Assembly: GCF_004153605.1 (NCBI RefSeq)
Contig: NZ_SDSI01000006.1
Location: 1-64,000, forward strand
DNA length: 64,000 nucleotides
Direction: 5' to 3'
DNA from: Qipengyuania_B thermophila
Lineage (GTDB): Bacteria; Pseudomonadota; Alphaproteobacteria; Sphingomonadales; Sphingomonadaceae
In this document: piece after piece, positions 42,402 through 49,930 of the stretch
Position numbering within the stretch: position 1 is the stretch's first letter
Layout: every line of letters starts with the position of its first letter
Translations under genes and position numbers: made by a program
The notes under the pieces: generated by a model
What the model was told of the DNA's origin: nothing
Seen by the model: the letters and a program-made list of their open reading frames with translations, nothing else
Databases searched by the model: none

Positions 42402-43865
42402 ATGCACGCACGCGCAGGGATGAAATCGGGGCGCCGCTGGCGCATGGTCGTCGCCCTTCTCGCGTCGGCCAGTCTTGCGGCGTGCGGCGGGGGGAGCGGT
42501 GGCGGCGGTTCGGGCGGCACGGGCAGCCCGCCATCCGGCGGCTTCAATCCCGCGCCGTCTCCGACCCCGCCACCAACCGCGCAATGTTCCCTGGCGGAGC
42601 GGCAGAGCTGGGTGAAGGCGCAGATCGACCAGTATTACCTGTTCCCCGAACTGGTGGCGCAAGGGGTGAACCCGGCCGCCTTCACCACGGTGCAGGACTA
42701 CATCGACGCGCTTGTCGCGCCGGCGCGGGCGCAGGGCCGCGACCGGTTCTTCACTTACATCACCTCGATCGCGGAGGAAAACGCCCTCATCAACACCGGC
42801 TCCAATGCCGGCTTCGGCATCCGGCTGTCCTATCAGGGGACGCGGGTGTTCGTGTCCGAAGCGTTCGAGGGTGCGCCGGGCCTTGCGGCCGGTCTCGACC
42901 GCGGCACCGAACTGCTCGCCATCAACGGAACCAGCGTCGCCAGCCTGATCGCGGAGGGCGGGCCGGCGGCCGTGAGCCGTGCCCTGGGGCCGAGCGATCC
43001 GGGGGTGACGCGCTCGCTGCGCTTCACCGATGCGAGCGGGGTTGTCCGCGAGGCGAGCGTGACGAAGGCGGACTACGCCCTCGACCCGGTGTCCGACCGC
43101 TACGGCGTGCGGATCCTCGACGACGGCGGCACACGGGTCGGCTATCTCAACCTGCGCACCTTCATCGTCCGGCGGGGCGATGACGAGCTGCGCGCGGCCT
43201 TTCGCCAGTTCCAGGCGGCCGGGGTGACGCAGATCATCCTCGACTTCCGCTACAATGGCGGCGGTCTCGTCTCTCAGGCGGAGCTGCTCGGCAGCCTGCT
43301 GGGCCGCAACTATGTCGGCCAGGTGTTCAGCCGCACGGAATTCCGCCCCTCCCTCGCCAGCGAGAACCGGGTCGCGCTGTTCCGCGCCGAGGCCGAGGCG
43401 ATCGGCGTCACCCGCCTGGCGGTGATCGGCACTGAAGGCACCGCGTCCGCGAGCGAGCAGGTCGCCAACGCCTTCATCCCCCTGCTGGGCAGCAACCTCG
43501 CCCTTGTCGGGGCGAACACCTCCGGCAAGCCGGTGGGGCAGATCGCGCTGGACCGGGCGGCGTGCGACGACCGCCTGCGCGTGGTCGCCTTCCGGACCGT
43601 CAACGCGGCGGGACAGGGCGACTACTACAACGGCCTTGCGCGGGTGATGCCGAACACCTGCCGCGCGGCCGACGACCTGTCGCGCCCGCTCGGCGATCCG
43701 CAGGAAGCCTCCACCCGCGCCGCGCTGGACTTCCTTGCCGGTCGCAGCTGCACGCCGATCGCCGGCGAGGGTGTGCAGGCTCCGCAGGCGGCGCAGCCCG
43801 AGCGGGCGCTGCTGCGCAGCTTCACCGACAACGCCGCGCAGCGCGAGGTGCCGGGCCTGTTCTGA
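42402..43865 (+). CDS. S41 family peptidase (C-terminal-processing protease-like) lipoprotein
   Basis: 487 aa from the ATG at 42402; an ATG at 42420 is also possible. A lipoprotein signal ends at ASLAACGGG and is followed by a Gly/Pro linker. An N-terminal helical part precedes a PDZ region (GFGIRLSYQGTRVFVSEAFEGAPGLAAGLDRGTELLAING). The protease domain has ILDFRYNGGGLV and the nucleophile serine region IGTEGTASASEQVANAF. S41 enzymes cut unfolded or C-terminally exposed proteins in the periplasm. Here it is tethered to a membrane. Confidence 0.93.
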   Translation: MHARAGMKSGRRWRMVVALLASASLAACGGGSGGGGSGGTGSPPSGGFNPAPSPTPPPTAQCSLAERQSWVKAQIDQYYLFPELVAQGVNPAAFTTVQDYIDALVAPARAQGRDRFFTYITSIAEENALINTGSNAGFGIRLSYQGTRVFVSEAFEGAPGLAAGLDRGTELLAINGTSVASLIAEGGPAAVSRALGPSDPGVTRSLRFTDASGVVREASVTKADYALDPVSDRYGVRILDDGGTRVGYLNLRTFIVRRGDDELRAAFRQFQAAGVTQIILDFRYNGGGLVSQAELLGSLLGRNYVGQVFSRTEFRPSLASENRVALFRAEAEAIGVTRLAVIGTEGTASASEQVANAFIPLLGSNLALVGANTSGKPVGQIALDRAACDDRLRVVAFRTVNAAGQGDYYNGLARVMPNTCRAADDLSRPLGDPQEASTRAALDFLAGRSCTPIAGEGVQAPQAAQPERALLRSFTDNAAQREVPGLF

Positions 43866-43924
43866 ACGCCCCCTGCGCTCGGCGCCCTTTGACAAGCCGG
43901 TCGCGGACATGGCAGCATCGTGTC

Positions 43925-44266
43925 ATGCGCGCGTCGATGACACCCGATGCCTTCTGGCTTCACTACCTGCGCGAACATTCGCGTCCGGGGACACGGGCGC
44001 TGCACTATGCGGGCACGACGCTCGTGGTCGGGCTGGCCCTGCTTGCCCTTGTCACGGGGCGGTGGCTGCTGCTCGCCGCCCTGCCGCTGGCCGGCTACGG
44101 CTTTGCCTGGCTGGCGCACTGGCTGGTCGAGCGCAACCGGCCGGCCACCTTCACGCACCCGTGGTGGAGCCTGCGCGCGGACTTCCGCATGTGGTGGCTG
44201 TGGCTGACCGGGCGGCTGGAGCCGGAGCTGCGCCGCGCAGGGGTGCAGCCCGGAACGGCCGTCTAG
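43925..44266 (+). CDS. DUF962/Mpo1-like membrane protein
   Basis: 113 aa from the ATG at 43925; an ATG at 43937 gives 109 aa. FWLHYLREHSRPGTRALHYAGTTLVVGL is the Mpo1-like opening with the conserved His residues. Two hydrophobic helices and the closing HWLVERNRPATFTHPWWSLRADFRMWW motif follow. The yeast relative Mpo1 is a dioxygenase in fatty-acid alpha-oxidation of sphingolipid bases. Sphingomonads make sphingolipids, so a similar role is attractive but only inferred. It converges on the gene at 44263 with a 4-nt overlap of stops. Confidence 0.9.
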   Translation: MRASMTPDAFWLHYLREHSRPGTRALHYAGTTLVVGLALLALVTGRWLLLAALPLAGYGFAWLAHWLVERNRPATFTHPWWSLRADFRMWWLWLTGRLEPELRRAGVQPGTAV

Positions 44267-44700
44267 GGCGCCGCTGGTCCGCTGAACGGCGTCCGGTCGC
44301 TCCACCCGCAGCCCGCCCGCTGCTCCGTTCCCAGCTTCAGCGTCACGGTGAACGGGTAACGCCGGTCCGACATGCCGTCGGAGCACGGCGCGGCGGTCAG
44401 CACCACGTCAAGCGCCGCACCATCAAGCGTGCCGCTGAACGACAGGCCGTTGTTGCCCGCGAAGCGGCGCACGCGGGCGGTGCTGCCTGCGGGCGTGTCC
44501 GGTGTCGTGTAGGTCAGCGTGTCGCCCTGAACGCTCGCGTTCCAGAACGGCTCCGTGCCGATCATCCGCACCGTCTCGTCCGGGCCGATGCCGGAGAAGG
44601 GAGAGGTCTGGTCGGACTGCCCCATCGTTCCGCAGGCGGACAGGGCAAGCGCGGCCGCGCCCGCCCACATCCCGACACGCACCCGGTCACCGCGGCGCAT
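44263..44700 (-). CDS. COG3650-like lipoprotein
   Basis: 145 aa from the ATG at 44700. The lipobox is LALSAC. The mature part contains VRMIGTEPFWNASVQGDTLTYTTPD and PCSDGMSDRRYPFTVTLKLG, with Cys pairs typical of the COG3650 family of small predicted periplasmic or membrane proteins with a beta-sandwich. The function is unknown. It overlaps the preceding lipoprotein gene by 14 nt. Confidence 0.82.
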   Translation of the reverse strand: MRRGDRVRVGMWAGAAALALSACGTMGQSDQTSPFSGIGPDETVRMIGTEPFWNASVQGDTLTYTTPDTPAGSTARVRRFAGNNGLSFSGTLDGAALDVVLTAAPCSDGMSDRRYPFTVTLKLGTEQRAGCGWSDRTPFSGPAAP

Positions 44701-44959
44701 CGGCGATGGTTCCGTCCTCGTTGGTCGTGTAGCCACCCTGCGGACCGCCGGCAGCCGTGGCCGGGGCGGCCGTCGTGGCGGTGCCGGGCTCGACGCCGGG
44801 CGGAACGGCCTGCACCGGGGCGGGCGTTGCCGCCACTCCCGCCGCGGGCGCGGTTGCGCCGGCCTGCGTCGGCAGGTCGGTGTTCGTCGGCGCGTTCTGG
44901 TTGCAGGCGGCCGCGAGCAGCAGCACGGGGGCACTCAAGACCGCAAGGCGAAGGGGCAT
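44687..44959 (-). CDS. Small Ala/Thr/Pro-rich lipoprotein
   Basis: 90 aa from the ATG at 44959, with AAAGGAAC about 6 nt upstream. The signal MPLRLAVLSAPVLLLAAAC gives a clear lipobox. The rest is low complexity (Ala, Thr, Pro, Gly) ending GYTTNEDGTIADAPR. It is probably a disordered envelope lipoprotein. The family is not recognised; the ribosome site and lipobox support it. It is followed by the overlapping COG3650-like gene. Confidence 0.7.
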   Translation of the reverse strand: MPLRLAVLSAPVLLLAAACNQNAPTNTDLPTQAGATAPAAGVAATPAPVQAVPPGVEPGTATTAAPATAAGGPQGGYTTNEDGTIADAPR

Positions 44960-45033
44960 CGGGCAGTTCCTTTCTGGCAGTGTCACCGTCGAACGATCGT
45001 CCCGGCATGGAGTGCCGGCACGACGCTTGCTCC

Positions 45034-45561
45034 TCAAGACAGCGCGACGAGCAGCGTTGCCGCAGCCAGTCCCTCCGACAGCGGCCAGCGCAAGCGCATC
45101 CACCAGCGCGGCGCATGATGCCGCGCGAGACGGCGATCGACAAGCGGGCTCGCCGCCAGCGCCAGCGCCAGCACCACCAGCGACGGTCCCGGCCACTGGA
45201 GCCCGAACACCCACGGCAGATAGGTGGCGAGCGCGAGCAGGCTGGGCGCCACGGCCGCGATCCAGAGAGAGGTCGGGACCGGCTCGTGCCGGTGGTCGGC
45301 CGCTGCGGCGAGACCCCACCACAGCCCGCCGAGAAACGAGAGGATGAGCGCCGCATAACCCCAGGCGATAGCCAGAGCGGCATAGCGCCACTCCGGCGGT
45401 CCCGCCCACACCGCCGCCGCGCAGGCGAGCTGCGGCAGCAGGCCGGCCCAGCCGAGCCGGAGCGGCCAGTGCGGGACGGCCGCCTGCCCATGCCCGTGCC
45501 GGTCCGGCGATGGGTGTCCGGGGCGGCCCAGCTGTTCGACCGGGCCTTGGTCGCCTCTCAA
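45034..45561 (-). CDS. DUF3429 membrane protein
   Basis: 175 aa. A TTG at 45561 is chosen because it overlaps the upstream stop as TTGA and no ATG or GTG exists before the membrane core. Four or five helices follow: LGWAGLLPQLACAAAVWAG, YAALAIAWGYAALILSFLGGLWWGLA, SLWIAAVAPSLLALATYLPW and LVVLALALAASPLVD. The YxALILSFLGGxxWG stretch is the DUF3429 mark. The function is unknown. It appears translationally coupled to the secreted protein upstream. Confidence 0.85.
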   Translation of the reverse strand: MRGDQGPVEQLGRPGHPSPDRHGHGQAAVPHWPLRLGWAGLLPQLACAAAVWAGPPEWRYAALAIAWGYAALILSFLGGLWWGLAAAADHRHEPVPTSLWIAAVAPSLLALATYLPWVFGLQWPGPSLVVLALALAASPLVDRRLARHHAPRWWMRLRWPLSEGLAAATLLVALS

Positions 45562-46121
45562 TGTTTCGGACCTGCCGGTTGAGCGCCGTCCGCCTCGGAG
45601 ATGTCGAGATGAACCACGCTCACCGCCGTGTGGACGGAAATCTCGTCCGTCAGCATCAGCTCGACCGTGTAGCGCCCCAGCATTTCCCCCGGCTCGATCG
45701 TGACCGCCACGGCTCCGGGAGCGAGCGCGAAGCCGTTGCCGGCGGGAGCCGGGCCGAGCGGCCATGCGTCGAAGGCCAGTTCCTCGCCATAGGGCTGTCC
45801 GTCCGGGGCGGTGATCCGGACGCGCGCCGACAGCCAGCACTTGCCGTCCGGGTCGCGGCGGCAATTGCCGAACAGGATGAGCTGCTGCACGCGCTGAAGG
45901 CGGCGGGCCGCAAGCGACGTGCGGGGAGCGGGACGGGCTCCGCTGCCCATCTGCTGCGCCAGAGTGTCGGGATCGGTGGTCCACAGGTGGATCACGTGGA
46001 GATTGCCGGCACGGCTTTCGACGGCGGCGACATTCGCCTGCGGCTGCGCGGACAGTGGCGCGGCGAGGAGGGCGAGGAGGGCAGTGGCGAGTGTCCCGAG
46101 GCTCCGTCCGATGCTCGTCAT
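45558..46121 (-). CDS. Secreted beta-rich protein of unknown function
   Basis: 187 aa from the ATG at 46121, with GGGGA 7 nt upstream; an ATG at 46130 is an alternative. The signal peptide ends APLSAQ. The mature chain has alternating strands (LHVIHLWTTD, CWLSARVRITAPDG, AVAVTIEPGEMLGRYTVELMLTDEISVHTAVSVVHLDI) and two Cys (NCRRDPDGKCW). The family is not recognised. It is coupled to the DUF3429 gene, so both may belong to one envelope unit. Confidence 0.75.
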   Translation of the reverse strand: MTSIGRSLGTLATALLALLAAPLSAQPQANVAAVESRAGNLHVIHLWTTDPDTLAQQMGSGARPAPRTSLAARRLQRVQQLILFGNCRRDPDGKCWLSARVRITAPDGQPYGEELAFDAWPLGPAPAGNGFALAPGAVAVTIEPGEMLGRYTVELMLTDEISVHTAVSVVHLDISEADGAQPAGPKH

Positions 46122-46255
46122 GCCGGTCATCCCCAACGCCTTTCGCCAGACTGCGCCGCGCCCAGAATGACGTGTTCCCGCGCGGGCGACAACACGAAAA
46201 GGGGAGGCCCCGGCCGGCGCCGCCCCTCAGCCTTGTCCGCGGGCCGTGCAGCGCT

Positions 46256-46861
46256 TCAGCGCGGCATCAGCACCCGGTCGATGGCGTGGATCACGCCGTT
46301 GCTGGCATTGACGTCGGTCTGCACCACGCGCGCGCGGTTGCCGGCGGCGTCGGTCAGGACCACGGTGTTGCCATCGAGCGTCGCGGTGAGTGTCGCGCCG
46401 TTGACGGTCGTCAGCCGGTGCCCGCCGCTCCCCGCAGCCTGAACGGCCTGCGTCAGCGTGGCCGCATCGGTCGTCCCCGGCACCACATGGTAGGTCAGGA
46501 TCGAGCGCAGATCCTCGCGTCCGGCCGGGCTGAGCAGCTGGTCACGTGTCGCCTGCGGCACCCCGTTGAAGGCCGCGTTGGTGGGCGCGAACACGGTGAA
46601 CGGCCCGGGACCGGACAGCGTCTCGCCCAGTCCCGCCGACTGCACCGCCGTCACCAGTGTCGAGAAATCCGGATTGCCCTGAGCGACCTGAACCACGTTC
46701 CCCGAGGCGGCCGGTGCGGTGGCGGTGGCCGTCGTCCCGGCGACCGTGGTGTCGGCCGTCGTCGTCGTGGTGGTGGTGCCGGTGCCGGTGTCGTTCGCCG
46801 ACCCGCACGCCGTCAGGGCAAGCGCGCCGAGCCCGGCAAAGAGTGCTGTCCGTGTCCTCAT
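46256..46861 (-). CDS. Fasciclin-domain lipoprotein
   Basis: 201 aa from the ATG at 46861, with GGAAAGAACGG upstream. A lipobox LALTAC is followed by a Thr-rich linker (seven consecutive Thr). The fasciclin domain spans about 60-200: FSTLVTAVQSAGLGETLSGPGPFTVFAPTNAAF (FAS1 H1 box) and NGVIHAIDRVLMP (H2 box). FAS1 domains mediate adhesion or surface interactions. A GGAAC-N16-CGTC element upstream resembles an EcfG stress promoter. Confidence 0.93.
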   Translation of the reverse strand: MRTRTALFAGLGALALTACGSANDTGTGTTTTTTTADTTVAGTTATATAPAASGNVVQVAQGNPDFSTLVTAVQSAGLGETLSGPGPFTVFAPTNAAFNGVPQATRDQLLSPAGREDLRSILTYHVVPGTTDAATLTQAVQAAGSGGHRLTTVNGATLTATLDGNTVVLTDAAGNRARVVQTDVNASNGVIHAIDRVLMPR

Positions 46862-46938
46862 TGGTCCGTTCTTTCCGTTCGCAATTGATCCGCACGGGGT
46901 TGCGGACGGGCTCGCGACCCGTCTGCACCCCGCAACTT

Positions 46939-46963
46939 GACGATTGTTAATGCCGGTTGTTCC
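46939..46963 (-). promoter_or_regulatory. Possible EcfG-like promoter of the fasciclin gene
   Basis: Minus-strand GGAAC (46963-46959) and CGTC (46942-46939) are spaced 16 nt, one base from the consensus CGTT. It ends 77 nt upstream of the fasciclin start. Confidence 0.35.
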
Positions 46964-47015
46964 AGCCGCGGCGGTTTCGTGGCGGCGTTTGGGAACAATC
47001 CCGTGGTGCGGGCAC

Positions 47016-47055
47016 AAAAAAGGCGCCAGGCCGGATCTTCCCCGCCTGGCGCCTT
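47016..47055 (-). terminator. Intrinsic terminator of the cold-shock gene
   Basis: On the minus strand GGCGCCAGGC pairs with GCCTGGCGCC across a 13-nt loop and is followed by TTTTTT. The stem begins about 30 nt after the csp stop. This is the clearest Rho-independent terminator in the window. Confidence 0.9.
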
Positions 47056-47078
47056 TCGAGCGCTGGAACGCCGCGGCG

Positions 47079-47291
47079 TCAGCCGGCGGGTGAGAGGTTC
47101 ACGGCGCTTTCCTTGCCGTTGCGGCCGCGCTCGACCTCGAAGTTCAGCCGCTGATCCTTGTCGAGCGTGTGCATCCCGGCCGCCTGCACGGCGGTGATGT
47201 GGACGAAGCTGTCAGCCGAGCCGTCATCGGGCTGGATGAAGCCATAGCCCTTGTCGGCGTTGAAGAATTTGACGGTGCCAGTCTTGGTCAT
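47079..47291 (-). CDS. Cold-shock protein (CspA family)
   Basis: 70 aa, one CSD domain. RNP1 is KGYGFIQ and RNP2 is SFVHITAV, both intact, with KFFNADKGYGFI at the start. It binds single-stranded RNA and DNA and melts secondary structure. The ribosome site AAGGA lies 7 nt before the ATG at 47291. A hairpin at 47322-47340 sits in its 5' leader, and a strong terminator follows the gene. Confidence 0.96.
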   Translation of the reverse strand: MTKTGTVKFFNADKGYGFIQPDDGSADSFVHITAVQAAGMHTLDKDQRLNFEVERGRNGKESAVNLSPAG

Positions 47292-47321
47292 GTGGAGTTC
47301 CTTTCAAGAACGTCGTGGTGT

Positions 47322-47340
47322 GTCCGGCGTCGTGCCGGAC
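47322..47340. repeat. Hairpin in the cold-shock gene leader
   Basis: GTCCGGC (47322-47328) and GCCGGAC (47334-47340) form a 7-bp stem with a 5-nt loop, 30 nt upstream of the csp start codon. It could regulate translation with temperature, but this is untested. Confidence 0.45.
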
Positions 47341-47697
47341 GGTCGTGCTTCGCATCGTTCAGGGAAGGGAACTCGTCCTCTGCGGCTGGCGCGGCTGAAG
47401 CCGGGCGGCGCAAAATCGGAAATCCGTCGCAATCGTCGACGTCAGCCCCGTTGCCGTAGCACGATACGCTCCAATCTCCTAATCGTGGATTTCCTCGCCA
47501 TCCTGGTGGAACCGGGAGACGCATGGCTCGCTCAGGAAGGTCAGGAGGGCAGGCAGGTTGTGCAGACAGATGAAGGCGAGTGCAGGTGGGACACGGGCGC
47601 GCTGGCTGCGCCGGCCCGTATGCCTGTGCAGCCGGATGACCTCCACAGGCTGTCCGGCGGCGCAGCGTGTGCGGGGCGGGGATCGGCGCGGCGGATG
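47341..47697. other. Intergenic region between divergent csp and DUF2061 genes
   Basis: No supported gene. It should hold the csp promoter and leader on the minus strand and the promoter of the DUF2061 gene on the plus strand. No clear -35/-10 pair stands out. Reading frames through it are open but show no recognisable protein. Confidence 0.4.
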
Positions 47698-48216
47698 ATG
47701 CCCGTGTTCTCTCCAGAGGCGGCGACCGGTGCGGACCTGCTCGGAAGGGCGGAGGCGATCCGCGTCCGCTTCGGCCGTTGCCAGCACAACGGCGCGGCGC
47801 TCACCGCGCGGTGGGACGGGCACGACGTCGCCGTGCCGCCGACGGCGGCCGGTGCCGGGGAGATCCGCACCGCGCCCGTGCCGCGTCCGGTCGCGCAGGG
47901 CGGGTCTGCTCCGGCCTCATCCCCGTCCCGCGCGCCGGCCGAGGCCGGCAGTGCCGAACCGTGGGTGCCGCCGCGCTGGCTGGTGCCGTTTGGCCGGGAT
48001 TTCACCAAGACCCTGACCTTTCTGGCGCTGCACCTGCTGGTCGGCTTCACCGTGGCCTATGTATTCACGGGGTCAGTCGCGATCGCCAGCGGCATCGCCC
48101 TCGTCGAGCCGCTGGTGAACGCGGTGGTGTTCTTCTTTCACGAGAAGGCGTGGCGGCGATCGGAGGTGCCGCTGCTCGACATCATGCTTCACCGCCACAC
48201 GCGGACCGGCGTCTGA
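47698..48216 (+). CDS. DUF2061 membrane protein with variable N-terminal extension
   Basis: 172 aa if started at the ATG at 47698; GTGs at 47965 and 47983 would leave mainly the conserved part. The C-terminal 75 residues carry DUF2061: DFTKTLTFLALHLLVGFTVAYVFTGSVAIASGIALVEPLVNAVVFFFHEKAW, with two helices and the closing HExxW. DUF2061 is a small inner-membrane family of unknown function, sometimes fused to assimilatory-sulfate enzymes. The first 90 residues have no recognisable domain and may not be translated. Confidence 0.75.
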   Translation: MPVFSPEAATGADLLGRAEAIRVRFGRCQHNGAALTARWDGHDVAVPPTAAGAGEIRTAPVPRPVAQGGSAPASSPSRAPAEAGSAEPWVPPRWLVPFGRDFTKTLTFLALHLLVGFTVAYVFTGSVAIASGIALVEPLVNAVVFFFHEKAWRRSEVPLLDIMLHRHTRTGV

Positions 48217-48235
48217 GCACCGGGCCGCAGCCCCG

Positions 48236-48559
48236 TCATCCGCGCGGGTGCCGGTCGGCCTTGCCGAAGTGGCTGTCGAGCAGCGACACGAGCTTCGCGC
48301 CGGCCTGACGGGCGGCGGAGTCGACGTCACCGGCTGTCGCCGTGACCGCCACCGGTGCGCCGCCGCGCGGGCGCGCCTCGATCGTGCACTTCTTGTCGTC
48401 CGCGCCGCCGCGGGAGGCGTTTTCGTCCACCACATGCACTTCCAGGCGGGTCAGGCGGTCGGCGAACCGCGCCAGCCGTTCGCGCAGCTGCGTTTCGATG
48501 CGCTCGGCGACGTTCTCGGTTCCCATCACGCTGCTGTCGGTGTTGAACTGGAAGTCCAT
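48236..48559 (-). CDS. HPF/RaiA-like ribosome-associated protein
   Basis: 107 aa from the ATG at 48559, with AAGGAGAG about 8 nt upstream. The beta-alpha-beta-beta-beta-alpha fold of RaiA/HPF is recognisable: IETQLRERLARFADRLTRLEVHVVDENA then DDKKCTIEARPRGGAPVAVTATAGDVDSAARQAGAKLVSLLDS. The family hibernates ribosomes or blocks the decoding site in stress. It lacks the C-terminal dimerisation domain of long HPF. It converges on the DUF2061 gene. Confidence 0.85.
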   Translation of the reverse strand: MDFQFNTDSSVMGTENVAERIETQLRERLARFADRLTRLEVHVVDENASRGGADDKKCTIEARPRGGAPVAVTATAGDVDSAARQAGAKLVSLLDSHFGKADRHPRG

Positions 48560-48675
48560 GCTCTGCTCTCTCCTTGATGTGGCCGGTATGAAGGAGAACC
48601 GGGCGGGGGCGCCGGCGGTTCCGGACGGCGCGCGTGGACTGGCGGGATGAGACCTGGGTCGCTACCATCCTGCCG

Positions 48676-49305
48676 ATGAAGCCCGTTTTCGGCCCCGGAC
48701 GCGTTCTGGCCCTGCTTTGTGCGGCGGCGCTCTCCGGCTGCGTGTCCGCCAGCGCCGGACGCCATGCTGCACAGGACGCGTTCTTCGCCGCCCTGTCGAG
48801 CCACTGCGGGCGGGCCTATGCCGGCGCTCTGGTGTCGAGCGATGCGGCCGACGCCGCCATGGCCGGCCGGGCGATGCAGATGCACGTGCGCGACTGCACG
48901 GGGACGCGGGTGGCCATCGCCTTCCACATCGAGACCGCCGATGGCGTGTGGGACCGCTCGCGCACCTGGCTGGTCAGCCGGGTGGAGGAGGGGCTGCTGC
49001 TGCAGCACGATCACCGCCATGCCGACGGCAGCGCGGATGCGGTGACGCTCTATGGCGGCCGTACGACCGGCCCGGGGACCCCGCGCGCGCAGGAGTTTCC
49101 GGTCGATCCGTTCAGCATCGCCCTGTTCCGGGCAAACGGCCTCGAGGCCAGCGTCACGAACGTCTGGCGCGTGGAGGTCGACCCGCGCGGCGTGCCGGGC
49201 GGCCGCTATGCCTATCAGCTCCGCCGCGAGGGGCGGCTGTTCAGGGTCGAGTTCGACACCACGCGGCCCATCCCCGTGCCTCCGCCGGCGTGGGGCTGGA
49301 CATGA
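48676..49305 (+). CDS. Lipoprotein of unknown function
   Basis: 209 aa from the ATG at 48676. The lipobox is AALSGC at about residue 18. The mature domain has two Cys (SSHCGRAYAG and VRDCTGT), HIETADGVWDRSRTWLVSRVEEGLLLQHDHRHADGS and a closing RYAYQLRREGRLFRVEFDTTRPIP. It looks like a single beta-rich domain conserved in sphingomonads, though I cannot assign a family. It stands alone, with the metallothionein gene converging 18 nt downstream. Confidence 0.78.
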   Translation: MKPVFGPGRVLALLCAAALSGCVSASAGRHAAQDAFFAALSSHCGRAYAGALVSSDAADAAMAGRAMQMHVRDCTGTRVAIAFHIETADGVWDRSRTWLVSRVEEGLLLQHDHRHADGSADAVTLYGGRTTGPGTPRAQEFPVDPFSIALFRANGLEASVTNVWRVEVDPRGVPGGRYAYQLRREGRLFRVEFDTTRPIPVPPPAWGWT

Positions 49306-49323
49306 CGCGGGCGGCCGCCGCCG

Positions 49324-49494
49324 TCACCCGTGGCAGAGGCAGCCCGCATGGGCGCAGCCGGCCCCGTCCTGATGGTGCGAGGCACAGGTGTCGCTGCAGA
49401 AGCCGCGTCCGTCGGCCATGATGGCCTCGCTCGCTCCTACGACGCACACGCAGTCCGCGCAGGCGCACTTCACCATTTCAACGGCGACACTCAT
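49324..49494 (-). CDS. Bacterial metallothionein (SmtA/BmtA-like)
   Basis: 56 aa with nine Cys and four His. Pattern: CACADCVC at 10-17, CSDTC at 33-37, H40, H41, C47, H49, GCLC at 51-54 and H55. Spacing matches the SmtA-type Zn4Cys9His2 zinc-finger-like cluster. It binds and buffers zinc and cadmium in the cytoplasm. The ATG at 49494 overlaps the stop of the ArsR-type sensor gene as ATGA, so both are made from one mRNA. The gene is short and easily missed. Identity is secure from the Cys pattern and its partner. Confidence 0.92.
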   Translation of the reverse strand: MSVAVEMVKCACADCVCVVGASEAIMADGRGFCSDTCASHHQDGAGCAHAGCLCHG

Positions 49495-49820
49495 GACTCG
49501 TTCTCCTCTTCGCCCTCATCGGGCTCGCGCATGTGTTCAAGCATGTTGATGAGCATCGAACGGACATGACAGTCGGGAAGATCGTAATACACCCGCCGCC
49601 CGGCCCGATGCTGGCGAAGCAGGCGACCGGCCCGCAGCAGCCGCAGATGCTGCGACACGAGGCTCTGGCTGATGCCCGCAAGCGCCGTCAGTTCGCCGAC
49701 GCTGCGCGGACCGTCCAGACAGGCCGTCACCAGCCGGAGGCGGTTCGGCTCTCCGAGCAGGCGGAACAGCTCCGCAAGCTGGGTGCCTTCGTCACGGTCG
49801 AGACTGATACTCTTCAACAT
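49491..49820 (-). CDS. SmtB-type zinc-responsive ArsR-family repressor
   Basis: 109 aa from the ATG at 49820. The winged helix includes SVGELTALAGISQSLVSQHLRLLRAGRLL (40-68). The C-terminal helix holds D83, H85, H96 and E99, with the exact D-x-H-x10-H-x2-E spacing of the SmtB/CzrA alpha-5 zinc site. There is no ELCV(C)D cadmium/arsenic motif in the recognition helix. It should release DNA when zinc is high. A likely operator overlaps its start codon, and the metallothionein gene is its coupled downstream partner. Frames reaching farther upstream cross the operator and are rejected. Confidence 0.93.
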   Translation of the reverse strand: MLKSISLDRDEGTQLAELFRLLGEPNRLRLVTACLDGPRSVGELTALAGISQSLVSQHLRLLRAGRLLRQHRAGRRVYYDLPDCHVRSMLINMLEHMREPDEGEEENES

Positions 49821-49840
49821 ATGAACATCTTTGCATATAT
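49817..49840. promoter_or_regulatory. SmtB-type operator over the repressor start codon
   Basis: The imperfect palindrome ATATGAACA-TC-TTTGCATAT (49819-49838), flanked by AT-rich bases, resembles the 12-2-12 operators of SmtB/CzrA repressors. It includes the ATG at 49820-49818, so repressor binding would block the very start of the operon. Confidence 0.65.
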
Positions 49841-49930
49841 ACCTGATGACCGAGGAGGGCAAGAGGAGAGAGGCGTCGGGAAACCAGGAATGCGCGTTTG
49901 CCCCGGCGCCCACATCCTCTAGAACAGCAA

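Noticed and set aside
44700..45030. Arg-rich reading frame upstream of the COG3650-like lipoprotein
   Set aside because: It overlaps the small lipoprotein with lipobox and strong ribosome site in another frame, and has no features of its own.
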